Shown here: piece by piece, positions 26,483 to 36,027 of the stretch | Layout of the letters: the number at the start of each line of letters is the position of its first letter | How positions within the stretch are numbered: the stretch's first letter is position 1 | DNA from: Roseateles sp. XES5 | Lineage (GTDB): Bacteria > Pseudomonadota > Alphaproteobacteria > Rhizobiales > Rhizobiaceae | Assembly: GCF_020535545.1 (NCBI RefSeq) | Contig: NZ_CP084752.1 | Location: 1,285,501 to 1,349,500, forward strand | DNA: 64,000 nucleotides | Reading direction: 5' to 3' | Position numbers and translations under genes: made by a program | Notes under the pieces: model-generated | What the model saw: only the letters and a program-made list of their open reading frames with translations | Database searches by the model: none | Told to the model about the DNA's origin: nothing

Positions 26483-27517
26483 ATGAAGTGGAAAACGATG
26501 ACGCCGGCGCTCGTGCTGGCGCTGCAGGCCTCGGCGGGCGTGGCCCATGCCGAAGGTGAACTCAACATTTTCAACTGGGGCAACTATACCAGCCCCGAGC
26601 TGATCAAGAAGTTCGAGCAGACCTACGATGTGAAGGTGTCGATCACCGACTACGATTCCAACGACACGGCGCTGGCCAAGGTGCGGGCGGGCGGTCACGG
26701 CTTCGACATCGCCGTTCCCTCGCAGGCCTATATCCCCGTGTGGATCGAGGACGGACTGCTTCTGGAAACCGACCCGGGCCAGATGGAGAACTTCAAGAAC
26801 GTCGCGCCGGAATGGGCCAATCCCGAATTCGACCCCGGCCGCAAATACAGCGTCCCGTGGGCCTGGGTCACGACGGGCGTCGTCGTCAACACCGACCTTT
26901 ACAAGCAGCCGGCCGACAGCTGGGGCACCGTCTTCAACCCGCCGGAGGAGCTGAAGGGCAAGATCAACATCGTTCCCGAGATGAACGACGTGATCTTCGC
27001 GGCGATCAAATATGTCGGCGGCGAGCAGTGCACCGACGACAAGGCGGTTCTCAAGAAGGTCCGCGACCTCCTGGTCGCCGCCAAGCCGTCCTGGGTCGCC
27101 ATGGAATACAACACGATCAACAAGATGTCCGTCGGCGAGTTCGCCGCGACGACGACGTGGAACGGCGCCGGCCTGCGGGCGCGCCTTGCCAACCCGGCGG
27201 TGCGTTTCAACTATCCCAGGGAAGGCTTCGCCATTTCCAGCGACAACGTGGTCGTCCTGAAGGACGCCCAGAATGTCGAGAACGCCAAGCTGTTCCAGAA
27301 CTTCATGATGGACCCGGAAAACGCCGCCCTGAACTCGGCCTTCCATCGCTATGCCACCGGCATTGCGGGTGCGGAAAAGTTCCTGCCCGACGACATGAAG
27401 GACGCGCCGGAAATCGTCATTCCGGCCGAAAGCAAGGCAAAGGCCGAAATGCAGCGCCTCTGCCCGCTGGCGGCCCAGGAGCTCTATACGAAGATCTGGA
27501 CGGGCCTCAACAAGTAA
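26483..27517 (+). CDS. Spermidine/putrescine-type ABC transporter substrate-binding protein (orphan)
   Basis: 344 residues. The ATG at 26483 follows GGAGGAC. The signal peptide ends near VAHA, then ELNIFNWGNYTSPELIKKFEQ, the PotD/PotF family opening, with later IVPEMNDVIFAAIKYVGG and NYPREGFAISSDNVVV. The ligand could be a polyamine or another cationic amine. No permease or ATPase genes follow, and a strong terminator closes the transcript. It sits within the sugar/amino-acid locus but on the opposite strand and without the shared operator, so a functional link is uncertain. Confidence 0.9.
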   Translation: MKWKTMTPALVLALQASAGVAHAEGELNIFNWGNYTSPELIKKFEQTYDVKVSITDYDSNDTALAKVRAGGHGFDIAVPSQAYIPVWIEDGLLLETDPGQMENFKNVAPEWANPEFDPGRKYSVPWAWVTTGVVVNTDLYKQPADSWGTVFNPPEELKGKINIVPEMNDVIFAAIKYVGGEQCTDDKAVLKKVRDLLVAAKPSWVAMEYNTINKMSVGEFAATTTWNGAGLRARLANPAVRFNYPREGFAISSDNVVVLKDAQNVENAKLFQNFMMDPENAALNSAFHRYATGIAGAEKFLPDDMKDAPEIVIPAESKAKAEMQRLCPLAAQELYTKIWTGLNK

Positions 27518-27543
27518 GCCCCCGCCCTCTGACACATGCAAAG

Positions 27544-27579
27544 CGCCCCGGTTCCCGCGTGAGCCGGGGCGTTGTGTTT
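27544..27579 (+). terminator. Intrinsic terminator between convergent genes
   Basis: CGCCCCGG and CCGGGGCG form an 8-bp stem around a 12-nt loop, followed by TTGTGTTT. It ends the binding-protein transcript and lies at the convergent 3' end of the lacI-type gene. Confidence 0.8.
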
Positions 27580-28604
27580 CATGCCAGCCGGTCGTCCGAG
27601 CGCTCGATCAGCTTGGGCATGATGAGCGCCTGCAAGGCCTCCGGCGGTTCGCCTTCCATGCGGCGCAGGATGTACTGGCCAAGCAGCTCGCTCGGCTCGT
27701 GGATCGGCAGGAAATAGGTGGTGATGGGCGGGGCGAAATACTGGCTGACGTTGAGATCGTCGGTCGCGTTGATGACGGCATCCCGGCCATGCACGAGGCC
27801 GCGGGCGTGGAAACCGGAGAAGGCGCCGAGCGCCGAGGCTTCGTTGGCGCAGATATAGGCCGTCGGCGGATTGGCGAGCACGGACATGGCAAGCACGTTC
27901 TCGCGGCCGAAGGCGGGGGTGAGATGGCCATGCGCGACGAGGGTCGGATCGAAGGCAAGGCCGGCGACCTCGAGCGCGCGGCGATAGGCATCGAGGCGGG
28001 TGATGGAATAGCTGAGCTCGGCCAGCGGGTTGACCAGCGCGATGCGGCGGTGGCCGCGTTCGGCAAGGCGCGCCACAGAATGGCGGATCATCTGCTCGTT
28101 GTCGGCATCGACGAAGGCATGCGGCGCATTGCGGATCGTCGTGCCGTAGGTGACGAAGGGGAAATCGGCCTCCTGCATGATGCGCACGCGCGGATCGTCA
28201 GCGCGCGTGCCGGAGACGATGATGCCGTCGGCCTTCTTCAGCGAGACGATCTGCTGGATCGTCGCAAGGCTTTCCTCGAAATTGCGCACGGCATAGAGCG
28301 AGACGCGGTAGGGGCTTTCCTCCAGCGCCCAGGAAATGCCGCTGAGAAGCTGGGCATATTCGACGCCTTCCCATTCGTTCTGCTTGGGGCCGGGCGCGGT
28401 CATGATGGCGGCGACCTGGTAGGTCTTTCCCGTGCGAAGCTGCACGCCATGCATGTTGAGCTGGTAGCCGACGCGCTCGGCGGCGGCGACGACGATGGCC
28501 CGTGTTTCCGGCCGCACCTGCGGGCTATCGTTCAGCGCCTTCGATACGGTGGCGATCGAGAGGCCCGTTTCCTGCGCGATGGTCTTGATCGTCGGTCTCT
28601 GCAT
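27579..28604 (-). CDS. LacI-family transcriptional regulator
   Basis: 341 residues from MQRPTIKTIAQETGLSIATV, which is a canonical LacI helix-turn-helix plus hinge (VSKALNDSPQVRPETRA). A periplasmic-binding-protein-like effector domain follows, with KKADGIIVSGT, GHRRIALVNP and an AYICANEAS region. An upstream in-frame extension (to 28703) lies inside the preceding gene and lacks family similarity. It is the last gene of the sugar ABC/glucosidase operon and the obvious candidate to bind the five ATATAAACGTTTATAT-like sites. The effector is presumably the imported glycoside or a product. Confidence 0.93.
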   Translation of the reverse strand: MQRPTIKTIAQETGLSIATVSKALNDSPQVRPETRAIVVAAAERVGYQLNMHGVQLRTGKTYQVAAIMTAPGPKQNEWEGVEYAQLLSGISWALEESPYRVSLYAVRNFEESLATIQQIVSLKKADGIIVSGTRADDPRVRIMQEADFPFVTYGTTIRNAPHAFVDADNEQMIRHSVARLAERGHRRIALVNPLAELSYSITRLDAYRRALEVAGLAFDPTLVAHGHLTPAFGRENVLAMSVLANPPTAYICANEASALGAFSGFHARGLVHGRDAVINATDDLNVSQYFAPPITTYFLPIHEPSELLGQYILRRMEGEPPEALQALIMPKLIERSDDRLA

Positions 28605-28618
28605 CGCGTCTCGGCTCG

Positions 28619-30325
28619 CTACGGCTGGTTCTGGCGGAGGGAGGCGGAGAGGAGAATATAGGCGGCGGACGTCCAGGCGAAAGCCCTGTCCCGCAAGCCC
28701 CACCCCGACTTGGCATCGAAGTTCTCGGCCATACCGTTTTTGGCGGCGAGAGAACAGAACTTTTCCGCGATCGACCGTGCAAGTTCCATCTCGCCCTGTC
28801 GGCGAAGGCCATCCCAGAGCAGCACCGTGGTCGGCGCCCAGATGGGACCGCGCCAGTAGCCGTCGTCCTCGTAGAACGGACTTTGAGGGCTTTCCGTCGC
28901 CGGCCCCCAGTCGGTGACGAAGCCGCCGTCGGCAAGACGCGCCAGGAGCGTGTCGGTCATGGCGCGCGGCAGACGGGCGCCGAGGAGAAGCGGCATGAAC
29001 TGGATGAGGTTCCGATCGGGCAGCACGCGCTCCGGATCGGCCGCTAGATGGGCGCGGAAGGTCTCGCCCGTCCAGAGCCTGTCGATCAGCATCGCCTGGA
29101 GCGCTTCAGCCTTTGCGCGCCATGCGGCGGCGCCCGCGGCATCGTCCTCCAGAAGGTTCGCCAGCGCGTCGCAGGCGAGGATCAGGAAGGTCGGCAGGTC
29201 GGGGGAGACGACGGGACCACCCTCGGCGAAGAAGGTGGCATTGTCCCAGCCACTGTCATTGCCGTGGAAATAGCTCGGCAGGCTGTCCTCGTCGGCGCGG
29301 GCGTGGGTGAGCCAGTAGTCGACCTGCCTGCCGATCCTGCCCTTGAGATAGGCCTTGCGCTCCGGTGTCAGGAAGCCGGGCTGCATGGCCTCGATCAGCG
29401 AGACGGCCCAGCCGTGCACCGGCGGCTTGGTGAAGGCGAAGAGCACGTCGCGGTCGTTGATATAGTCCGGCAGCAGGCCGGAGGCGTCCTGGTGGTCGAA
29501 GATGACGGCGAACTGGTCGAAGGCGAGACCCGCATCGACACCGGCGACGCCGAGGGCGGAAAAGGCGTTGTCCCAGCTCCAGATGTTGATCATGTGGTTC
29601 TTGGACATGTAGATCGTCGGCCGCGTCAGCGCGCCGCCGACCGGCACGCCGTTCGCCCAGAGCAGGTAGCTGGCGAGGCGATGGGCTTCCTCCTGTCCGG
29701 CAATGGCCGTCCCCATGCCGGCGTGCCAGACGGAGAAAGCGGTGGATGCGCCCGCCAGCGCATCGGCGAAGCATCCAGGCTGTTCCCGGGACGGCACCGT
29801 GCGGAAGAAATCGACGCTGGCCTCGAAGACATCGCCGGAAGAGGCGAAACTGACCTTTTCCGAATGGTCGCGCTGCCAGGCGCCGGTGACGTCGAGCCCG
29901 CCGGCGACGGCGCGGGGTATGAACTTGACGTTCTCGACGGCGGCGACGAGGCACGGCTCGCCCTGCGGCGTGCGATAGACGTAGTCGTAGCGCGAGCCTT
30001 CGAGGTGGAAGCGCACGCCGGCCCGCGCGCCGCGCACATGCAGGCGCTCCCCCTCGCCGATGACGAAGGCGACCTCGCCCTTGCCGATGCGGACGATAAG
30101 CTGTTCGGGCGTCAGATCGAAGACGGGCGATGCCGGTTCGCCGGCTGCATCGAAAAATTCCACGCGGCAGAGACGGCCGAGCGAGGGGCGCTCGTCGCCG
30201 CCGGCGACCGAGCGGAGATAAAGGGCGCGCGCGCCCTCCCCGCCCGGCACCGTCATCATCGACAGGGTGAGGAAGCGACCCTGCCGGCTGAAGGGAATAT
30301 GCTCGATATCGAACAGCATTCTCAT
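28619..30325 (-). CDS. GH63-like alpha-glucosidase (MGH1-type glycoside hydrolase)
   Basis: 568 residues, no signal peptide. An N-terminal beta-rich domain (about 1-190) precedes an (alpha/alpha)6-barrel with family motifs NIWSWDNAFSALG, GNDSGWDNATFF, YWRGPIWAPTTVLLWDGL and GWGLRDRAFAWTSA. The Asp of SWDNA and a late Glu are expected catalytic positions. GH63 enzymes act on alpha-1,2/alpha-1,3 glucosides or mannosylglycerate, and E. coli YgjK is the bacterial model. It overlaps the upstream permease gene by 4 bp (ATGA) and is followed after 14 bp by the LacI gene, so it probably processes the glycoside imported by this ABC system. Confidence 0.85.
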   Translation of the reverse strand: MRMLFDIEHIPFSRQGRFLTLSMMTVPGGEGARALYLRSVAGGDERPSLGRLCRVEFFDAAGEPASPVFDLTPEQLIVRIGKGEVAFVIGEGERLHVRGARAGVRFHLEGSRYDYVYRTPQGEPCLVAAVENVKFIPRAVAGGLDVTGAWQRDHSEKVSFASSGDVFEASVDFFRTVPSREQPGCFADALAGASTAFSVWHAGMGTAIAGQEEAHRLASYLLWANGVPVGGALTRPTIYMSKNHMINIWSWDNAFSALGVAGVDAGLAFDQFAVIFDHQDASGLLPDYINDRDVLFAFTKPPVHGWAVSLIEAMQPGFLTPERKAYLKGRIGRQVDYWLTHARADEDSLPSYFHGNDSGWDNATFFAEGGPVVSPDLPTFLILACDALANLLEDDAAGAAAWRAKAEALQAMLIDRLWTGETFRAHLAADPERVLPDRNLIQFMPLLLGARLPRAMTDTLLARLADGGFVTDWGPATESPQSPFYEDDGYWRGPIWAPTTVLLWDGLRRQGEMELARSIAEKFCSLAAKNGMAENFDAKSGWGLRDRAFAWTSAAYILLSASLRQNQP

Positions 30326-31134
30326 CCCTTGACCGAGGAGCCGACGGCCCCGTCCATGATGTAGCGCTGCGCCAGGAAGAACAAGGCGAGCGGCGGCAGG
30401 CAGAGCACGACGGTGATGGCGGCGATCGACGTCACGTCCACCTCATGCAGACCCTTGAACATGGAGAGGCCGAGGGTGAGCGTGTACATGGACTGGTCGT
30501 TGAGGAAGATCAGCGGGCCGAGATAGTCGTTCCAGGCATTCATGAAGTGGAACGTGCCGACCAGCACCAGTGCCGGCATCATCAAGGGCAGGTGGATGCG
30601 CCAGTAGATGTCGAAGGCATTGGCCCCGTCCATGCGCGCGGCCTCGTCGATTTCGACCGGCACCGTCATGATATACTGACGCAGCAGGAAGACGAAGAAG
30701 GCATCGGCGAAATAGGCGGGCACGATGAGCGGCTTCAGCGTGTTGATCCAGCCGAGCAGGTTGAACTCCATGTAGAGCGGGATCATCTTCACGTCCCACG
30801 GGATCATCATGGTGGCGAGCAGCAGGATGAAGAGCGGATCGCGGCCGGGGAACCGGAAGCGCGCGAAACCGTAAGCGACCAGCGAGGACGACAGGAGCTG
30901 GCCGATGGTGGAGAAGACGACGACGATCAGCGAGTTCGTCAGATAGGTGCCGAAGGGCTGCTTGTTCCAGGCGATGGCAAAGTTCTCGAAGTGCCATTCC
31001 GACGGCCAGAAAACCGGCGGGAACTGGTAGAGGTCGGCCTGGCTTTTGACGGCCGTCATGAAGGTCCAGTAGAAGGGCGCGATGAAGAGCGCCGAAAGCA
31101 GGATCAGCGCGGAATAAAGCAGCGTCTTACGCAT
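30322..31134 (-). CDS. Carbohydrate ABC transporter permease (MalG type)
   Basis: 270 residues, six membrane helices. The EAA coupling motif is EIDEAARMDGANAFDIYWRI (about 178-197). The ATG at 31134 has GGGAGG nine bases upstream, inside the 3' end of the partner permease gene (8-bp overlap). It pairs with the MalF-type permease to form the membrane channel. Confidence 0.94.
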   Translation of the reverse strand: MRKTLLYSALILLSALFIAPFYWTFMTAVKSQADLYQFPPVFWPSEWHFENFAIAWNKQPFGTYLTNSLIVVVFSTIGQLLSSSLVAYGFARFRFPGRDPLFILLLATMMIPWDVKMIPLYMEFNLLGWINTLKPLIVPAYFADAFFVFLLRQYIMTVPVEIDEAARMDGANAFDIYWRIHLPLMMPALVLVGTFHFMNAWNDYLGPLIFLNDQSMYTLTLGLSMFKGLHEVDVTSIAAITVVLCLPPLALFFLAQRYIMDGAVGSSVKG

Positions 31135-32077
31135 TGCGGTCGCCTCCCTTCTCACGGACTTCGCCCTCGTAATAGACCCAGGCCGACGACCAGCGCATGA
31201 CCAGCAGGCTGAGCGCCAGCACGATGATGAACATCACCCAGGACCCGGCGGCGGCGTACCCCATGTCGAAATACTTGAAGGCGTTGTCGTAGATGTACAT
31301 GGCGAAGAAATAGGTGGAGCCGAGCGGGCCGCCCTTGGTCATCAGCAACGCGATCGTCAGCTGCTGGAAGGCGGCGATGATCGAGGTGATGAAGGTGAAG
31401 AGCAGCATCGGCCCGAGCATCGGCAGGGTGATGAAGAGCATCTGCGCCCAGCCCGGCACGCCCGAGACGGTCGCCGCCTCGTAGAGTTCCTTCGGAATGG
31501 CCTTCAGGCCCGTCAGCAGGATCAGCATGGTGCCGCCGAAGCCCCAGAGGCTGGCGATGATGATGGCGACGATGGCAAGGCTCGGATCGCCCAGCCAGTT
31601 CGGCCCGTCGATGCCGACGAGCGACAGCATGAAATTGAGAAGGCCGTATTCGCGGCTGTAGATCCAGCTCCAGATCGTCACCAGCGCAACGCCGGAAATG
31701 ACGCTCGGCAGGTAGAAGGCCGTGCGGAAGAAGCCGCTGGCAAAGGTCGCGTGATGCAGCATCAGCGCGATGAGGAAGGACATGACGATGTTGAAGGGCA
31801 CGTAGATCGCGGCGAACTTCACCGTGATCCAGAGACTTTCCAGGAACTGCGGGTCGTCAAACAGCATCGTGCGGTAGTTGTCGAAACCGACGAAGGTGCG
31901 CTCTCCGACGACCGGCCAGTCGTGGAAGCTCATGGTGAGCGAGAAGAGGAGCGGGCCGAGCGTGAAGAACACGAAGCCCAGGATCCACGGGGAGATGAAG
32001 AGATAGGCCGTCAGGTAGCGCGAGAAGGCGGATTGCCGCTTCTGCACGGCTTCGGGCGCGGTGGTAGCAAGGGTCAC
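31127..32077 (-). CDS. Carbohydrate ABC transporter permease (MalF type)
   Basis: 316 residues from a GTG at 32077 with GGGGGAG five bases upstream; an earlier GTG (32101) lacks a ribosome site. Six membrane helices, a first helix after FSRYLTAYLFISPWILGF, and the EAA loop (LYEAATVSGVPGWAQMLFIT). It forms the heterodimeric channel with the downstream MalG-type protein. A strong hairpin separates it from the upstream binding-protein gene. Confidence 0.93.
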   Translation of the reverse strand: MTLATTAPEAVQKRQSAFSRYLTAYLFISPWILGFVFFTLGPLLFSLTMSFHDWPVVGERTFVGFDNYRTMLFDDPQFLESLWITVKFAAIYVPFNIVMSFLIALMLHHATFASGFFRTAFYLPSVISGVALVTIWSWIYSREYGLLNFMLSLVGIDGPNWLGDPSLAIVAIIIASLWGFGGTMLILLTGLKAIPKELYEAATVSGVPGWAQMLFITLPMLGPMLLFTFITSIIAAFQQLTIALLMTKGGPLGSTYFFAMYIYDNAFKYFDMGYAAAGSWVMFIIVLALSLLVMRWSSAWVYYEGEVREKGGDRNA

Positions 32078-32125
32078 GTTCACTCCCCCAGGATTTCGCA
32101 CGAGAACGAAAAGGGCGCCTCAGCC

Positions 32126-32150
32126 CCCTTCTCCCCGGCGGGGAGAAGGG
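32126..32150 (-). repeat. Perfect 11-bp stem hairpin between binding-protein and permease genes
   Basis: CCCTTCTCCCC pairs perfectly with GGGGAGAAGGG around a 3-nt loop. It lies just after the binding-protein stop codon, where REP-type hairpins in other ABC operons protect the upstream mRNA and lower permease expression. Similar CTTCTCCCC/GGGGAGAAG palindromes are, from memory, frequent in rhizobial intergenic regions. Confidence 0.7.
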
Positions 32151-32168
32151 AAACAGCGGTGAGGCCGC

Positions 32169-33401
32169 TTACTTCATGAAGCGCTGGGAGCGCTTGACGG
32201 CATCGTCCAGATGGGTCTTCGCATTGCCCTGGTCGATCATCGTCGCCTCGATGGCGCGGGCGAGATTGTCCTGCACCTTGCCCCAGTTCTGGTTCTTCAG
32301 AAACGCGTGGGTCTCCGTGTTGGAGGTCGCGAGGATGTCGAAGAACGGCTTGTAGATCGGGTCCTTCGTCATGCCCTTCTCTTCGGCGACGCTGGTGCGG
32401 ACCGGAAGGTCGTTGGTGCGCATGGCGACCGCTTCCGGCGAGGAGAAGAACTTCACGAATTCCCAGGCGAGGTCCGGATGGGCGGCATCCTTGGCGATGG
32501 ACATGGCCGAAACGCCGAGCGCGGAATGCGCCGGCTTGTCGCCGAACTTCGGCAGCGGCGCGACGCCATAGGCAAAGCCCGCAGCATCGATGCCGGCCTT
32601 GGACCACATGGCGCTCTGGAACATGGCAATCTTGCCGCCCTTGAAGAGCGTGCTGCCCGAGGTGTCGTCGCCGAGGTTGAGCGTGACGGCCTCTTCCTTC
32701 TTGGCCATGTCGCCGAACATGTCGAGGACCGCAGCCGCCGCATCGCTGTTCATGTAGCCGTCGATGGTCTTGCCGTCGTCGGAAATGTACTTGGTACCGT
32801 TCGACCAGAGGAACTGCTCGAAATCGTACGGATCCGGCTTGGCGTCGACCGCGAAACCGTAGACCTTGCCTTCCTTGTTGCGGAACTTGGCCGCCTTGGC
32901 GCGCAGATCGTCCCAGGTCCAGCCGTCCTTCGGCTCCTCGACGCCGGCCGCCTTGAACATGTCCTTGTTGTAGAACACGACCTGGGTGGTGAAGCCCGCC
33001 GGCATGCCGTAGGTCTTGCCTTCGACGCGGGTGGTGTTCATCAGCCCCTGCGGAATGTCGTCCGGCTTGATCTCGGCGGCGTCCTTGGCGATCAGGTCGT
33101 CCAGCGGCATCAGCGACGTATAGTATTGCGGGAAGTTCCACATATACATGACGTCCGGCGGGCTGCCGGCGCCGAAGGCGGCGACAAGCTTCTGGTCGTA
33201 GCCGTCGGCATAGGGTTCGACCTGAACCTTCACGCCCGGATGCTTCTCCTCGAACTTCTTGGCGATGGCCTGCTGGATGGCCAGGCTCTCGTCGGAATCC
33301 CAGGTGGCAAAGCGGATGGTCTCGTCCGCCCGGGCGGTGGCGCTGCCTGCCAAAACGAAGGCGATCAGCGAGCCGGCGATCAGTGTCGTGTTCTTCCTCA
33401 T
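32169..33401 (-). CDS. Carbohydrate ABC transporter substrate-binding protein
   Basis: 410 residues. The signal peptide (MRKNTTLIAGSLIAFVLAGS, cleavage near TARA) is followed by ETIRFATWDSDESLAIQQ and an extracellular family 1 binding fold with EEKHPGVKVQVEPY, GAGSPPDVMYMWNFPQYY and TYGMPAGFTTQVVFYNKDMF. It is the ligand-recognition part of the importer with the two permeases and the ATPase. Aromatic residues in MWNFPQYY are candidate sugar contacts. The ATG at 33401 has GGAAGAG upstream; upstream in-frame codons are Arg-rich and outside the family. Confidence 0.94.
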   Translation of the reverse strand: MRKNTTLIAGSLIAFVLAGSATARADETIRFATWDSDESLAIQQAIAKKFEEKHPGVKVQVEPYADGYDQKLVAAFGAGSPPDVMYMWNFPQYYTSLMPLDDLIAKDAAEIKPDDIPQGLMNTTRVEGKTYGMPAGFTTQVVFYNKDMFKAAGVEEPKDGWTWDDLRAKAAKFRNKEGKVYGFAVDAKPDPYDFEQFLWSNGTKYISDDGKTIDGYMNSDAAAAVLDMFGDMAKKEEAVTLNLGDDTSGSTLFKGGKIAMFQSAMWSKAGIDAAGFAYGVAPLPKFGDKPAHSALGVSAMSIAKDAAHPDLAWEFVKFFSSPEAVAMRTNDLPVRTSVAEEKGMTKDPIYKPFFDILATSNTETHAFLKNQNWGKVQDNLARAIEATMIDQGNAKTHLDDAVKRSQRFMK

Positions 33402-33420
33402 TCTCTTCCTCCTTGACGGG

Positions 33421-34569
<1,149 letters not shown>

Positions 34570-34623
34570 CGGTGTCCTCCCCTGTCGGCGAAAGGCGCTT
34601 GCTCCTCAGCTCGCGCCGCCACG

Positions 34624-34670
34624 TGTTAAACGTTTATATCATAATAAAAACGTTTAACTTCATTTGTAAA
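34624..34670 (-). promoter_or_regulatory. Promoter with two LacI-type operators for the sugar ABC operon
   Basis: Operators with core TAAACGTTTA or AAAACGTTTAA lie at 34624-34639 and 34644-34659, centres 20 bp apart. On the minus strand TTTACA (34665-34670) and TATTAT (34641-34646), 18 bp apart, form a plausible promoter overlapping both sites. Confidence 0.8.
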
Positions 34671-34720
34671 GGGAAAAATGAAACACGCCGGAAAGGACCG
34701 GACGACGGGCGGAAAACCCG

Positions 34721-35827
34721 TCAGCCGGCGCGGAAGTGCTTGGAAAGCTTCAGGCCCTGCGCCTGGTAGTTGGAGCCGAGGCCCGAGCCATAGAGGCCCT
34801 CCGGCGCATCCAGCATATGCTCATAGACGAGACGGCCGACGATCTGGCCGTGTTCGAGGATGAAGGGCACTTCATGGCTGCGCACCTCCAGCACCGCGCG
34901 GCTGCCGGAGCCGCCGGCCGGCGCATGGCCGAAGCCCGGATCGAAGAAGCCGGCATAGTGCACGCGGAACTCGCCGACGAGCGGATCGAAGGGCGTCATC
35001 TCGGCTGCATAGAGCGGCGGCACGTGCACCGCCTCGCGCGAGACGAGGATGTAGAATTCATCCGGATCGAGGATCAGCTCGTTGCGGCCGCGGCTGAACA
35101 GCGGCTCCCAGAAATCGAAGATGTCGTGCTGGTTCTTGCGGTCGACATCGACGACCGATGTGTGGTGCTTGCCGCGGTAGCCGATGAGGCCATCCGGACC
35201 CGTGCCCTTGAGGTCGATGGAAAGCGCGATGCCGCCGCCCGAGACGTTCGGCGTCTCGCTGGCGACCAGCGTGTCGGATGCATGCAAAGCGACGAGTTCG
35301 CTTTCGCCGAGCAGGGCATTGCCCCTTCGGAACCGGATCTGCGACAGGCGCGAGCCGCGCCGCACGACGATCGGGAAGGTGCGCGGCGAGATTTCGAGAT
35401 AGAGCGGCCCGGAATAGCCGGCCGGGATCTTGTCGAATTCCTGCGCGCGGTCGGTGATGACGCGGGTGAAGATATCGAGGCGGCCGGTGGAACTTTTCGG
35501 ATTGGCCGAGGCGGCAAGTTCGGCCGGCAGGTCGAGGCTTTCCATCAGCGGCACGATATAGACGCAGCCCGTTTCCAGCACCGCGCCTTCCGTCAGGTCG
35601 ATGACATGAAGCTGCAACCGGTCGAGCTTGTCGGCGACGAGATGGGCCGGGCCGGGCAGGAAGCTGGCACGCACGCGGAAGGCCTTCGCGCCGAGGCGAA
35701 GGTCGAGACTGGCCGGCTGGATCTGGTCTTCGTCCAGCGCGGCCTCGCTTTTCAGCCGCCCGCCATCGAACAAGCCGCGAATGGCGTTGTCCGCCAGAAT
35801 GCCCGTGCTGCGCGTCGCAGAAGCCAT
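34721..35827 (-). CDS. dcd: 2'-deoxycytidine 5'-triphosphate deaminase, two-domain form
   Basis: 368 residues, about twice the length of E. coli Dcd, as in the alphaproteobacterial DCD_N group. Segments IQPASLDLRLG, SSTGRLDIFTRVITD and PLYLEISPRTFPIVVRRGSRLSQIRF are dUTPase/dCTP-deaminase fold motifs, and the second half repeats the pattern (VHYAGFFDPGFGH, RSHEVPFILEHGQIVGRL). It converts dCTP to dUTP for thymidylate synthesis. It is transcribed divergently from metZ. Confidence 0.9.
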   Translation of the reverse strand: MASATRSTGILADNAIRGLFDGGRLKSEAALDEDQIQPASLDLRLGAKAFRVRASFLPGPAHLVADKLDRLQLHVIDLTEGAVLETGCVYIVPLMESLDLPAELAASANPKSSTGRLDIFTRVITDRAQEFDKIPAGYSGPLYLEISPRTFPIVVRRGSRLSQIRFRRGNALLGESELVALHASDTLVASETPNVSGGGIALSIDLKGTGPDGLIGYRGKHHTSVVDVDRKNQHDIFDFWEPLFSRGRNELILDPDEFYILVSREAVHVPPLYAAEMTPFDPLVGEFRVHYAGFFDPGFGHAPAGGSGSRAVLEVRSHEVPFILEHGQIVGRLVYEHMLDAPEGLYGSGLGSNYQAQGLKLSKHFRAG

Positions 35828-35912
35828 GATCCTACCGTCCTGTCAGAGGGCTCGCACAAAACCAAATGCCGGCAATTGACGCAAGCGTGGGCGCGCAGTA
35901 TTAGCAGATTAT

Positions 35913-35966
35913 CCCGTGGTGATTTGGCCGGCCGGCTTGCAGCCACGTAAAACAAGTAGCTAAAAA
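35913..35966 (+). ncRNA. SAM-II riboswitch upstream of metZ
   Basis: The segment contains CGTGGTGATTTGG followed by GGCTTGCAGCCACG and AAGTAGCTAAA, matching the conserved alphaproteobacterial SAM-II aptamer. P1 is formed by CGTGG (35915-35919) and CCACG (35943-35947); the 3' segment AGTAGC can form the pseudoknot. It binds S-adenosylmethionine and shuts down methionine synthesis genes. Confidence 0.9.
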
Positions 35967-36008
35967 GGCCGGGTGACAAACCGGCCTGCTTACGCGGCCG
36001 GTTTTTTT
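35967..36008 (+). terminator. Riboswitch expression platform: alternative anti-terminator and terminator hairpins
   Basis: GGCCGG (35967-35972) can pair with CCGGCC (35981-35986), or that CCGGCC can pair with GGCCGG (35996-36001), which is followed by seven T. The two hairpins share the middle strand and are mutually exclusive, so this looks like a transcription-terminating switch controlled by the adjacent aptamer. The assignment of which state is ligand-bound is inference. Confidence 0.75.
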
Positions 36009-36027
36009 GTTTGAAGGCGACAATCAC

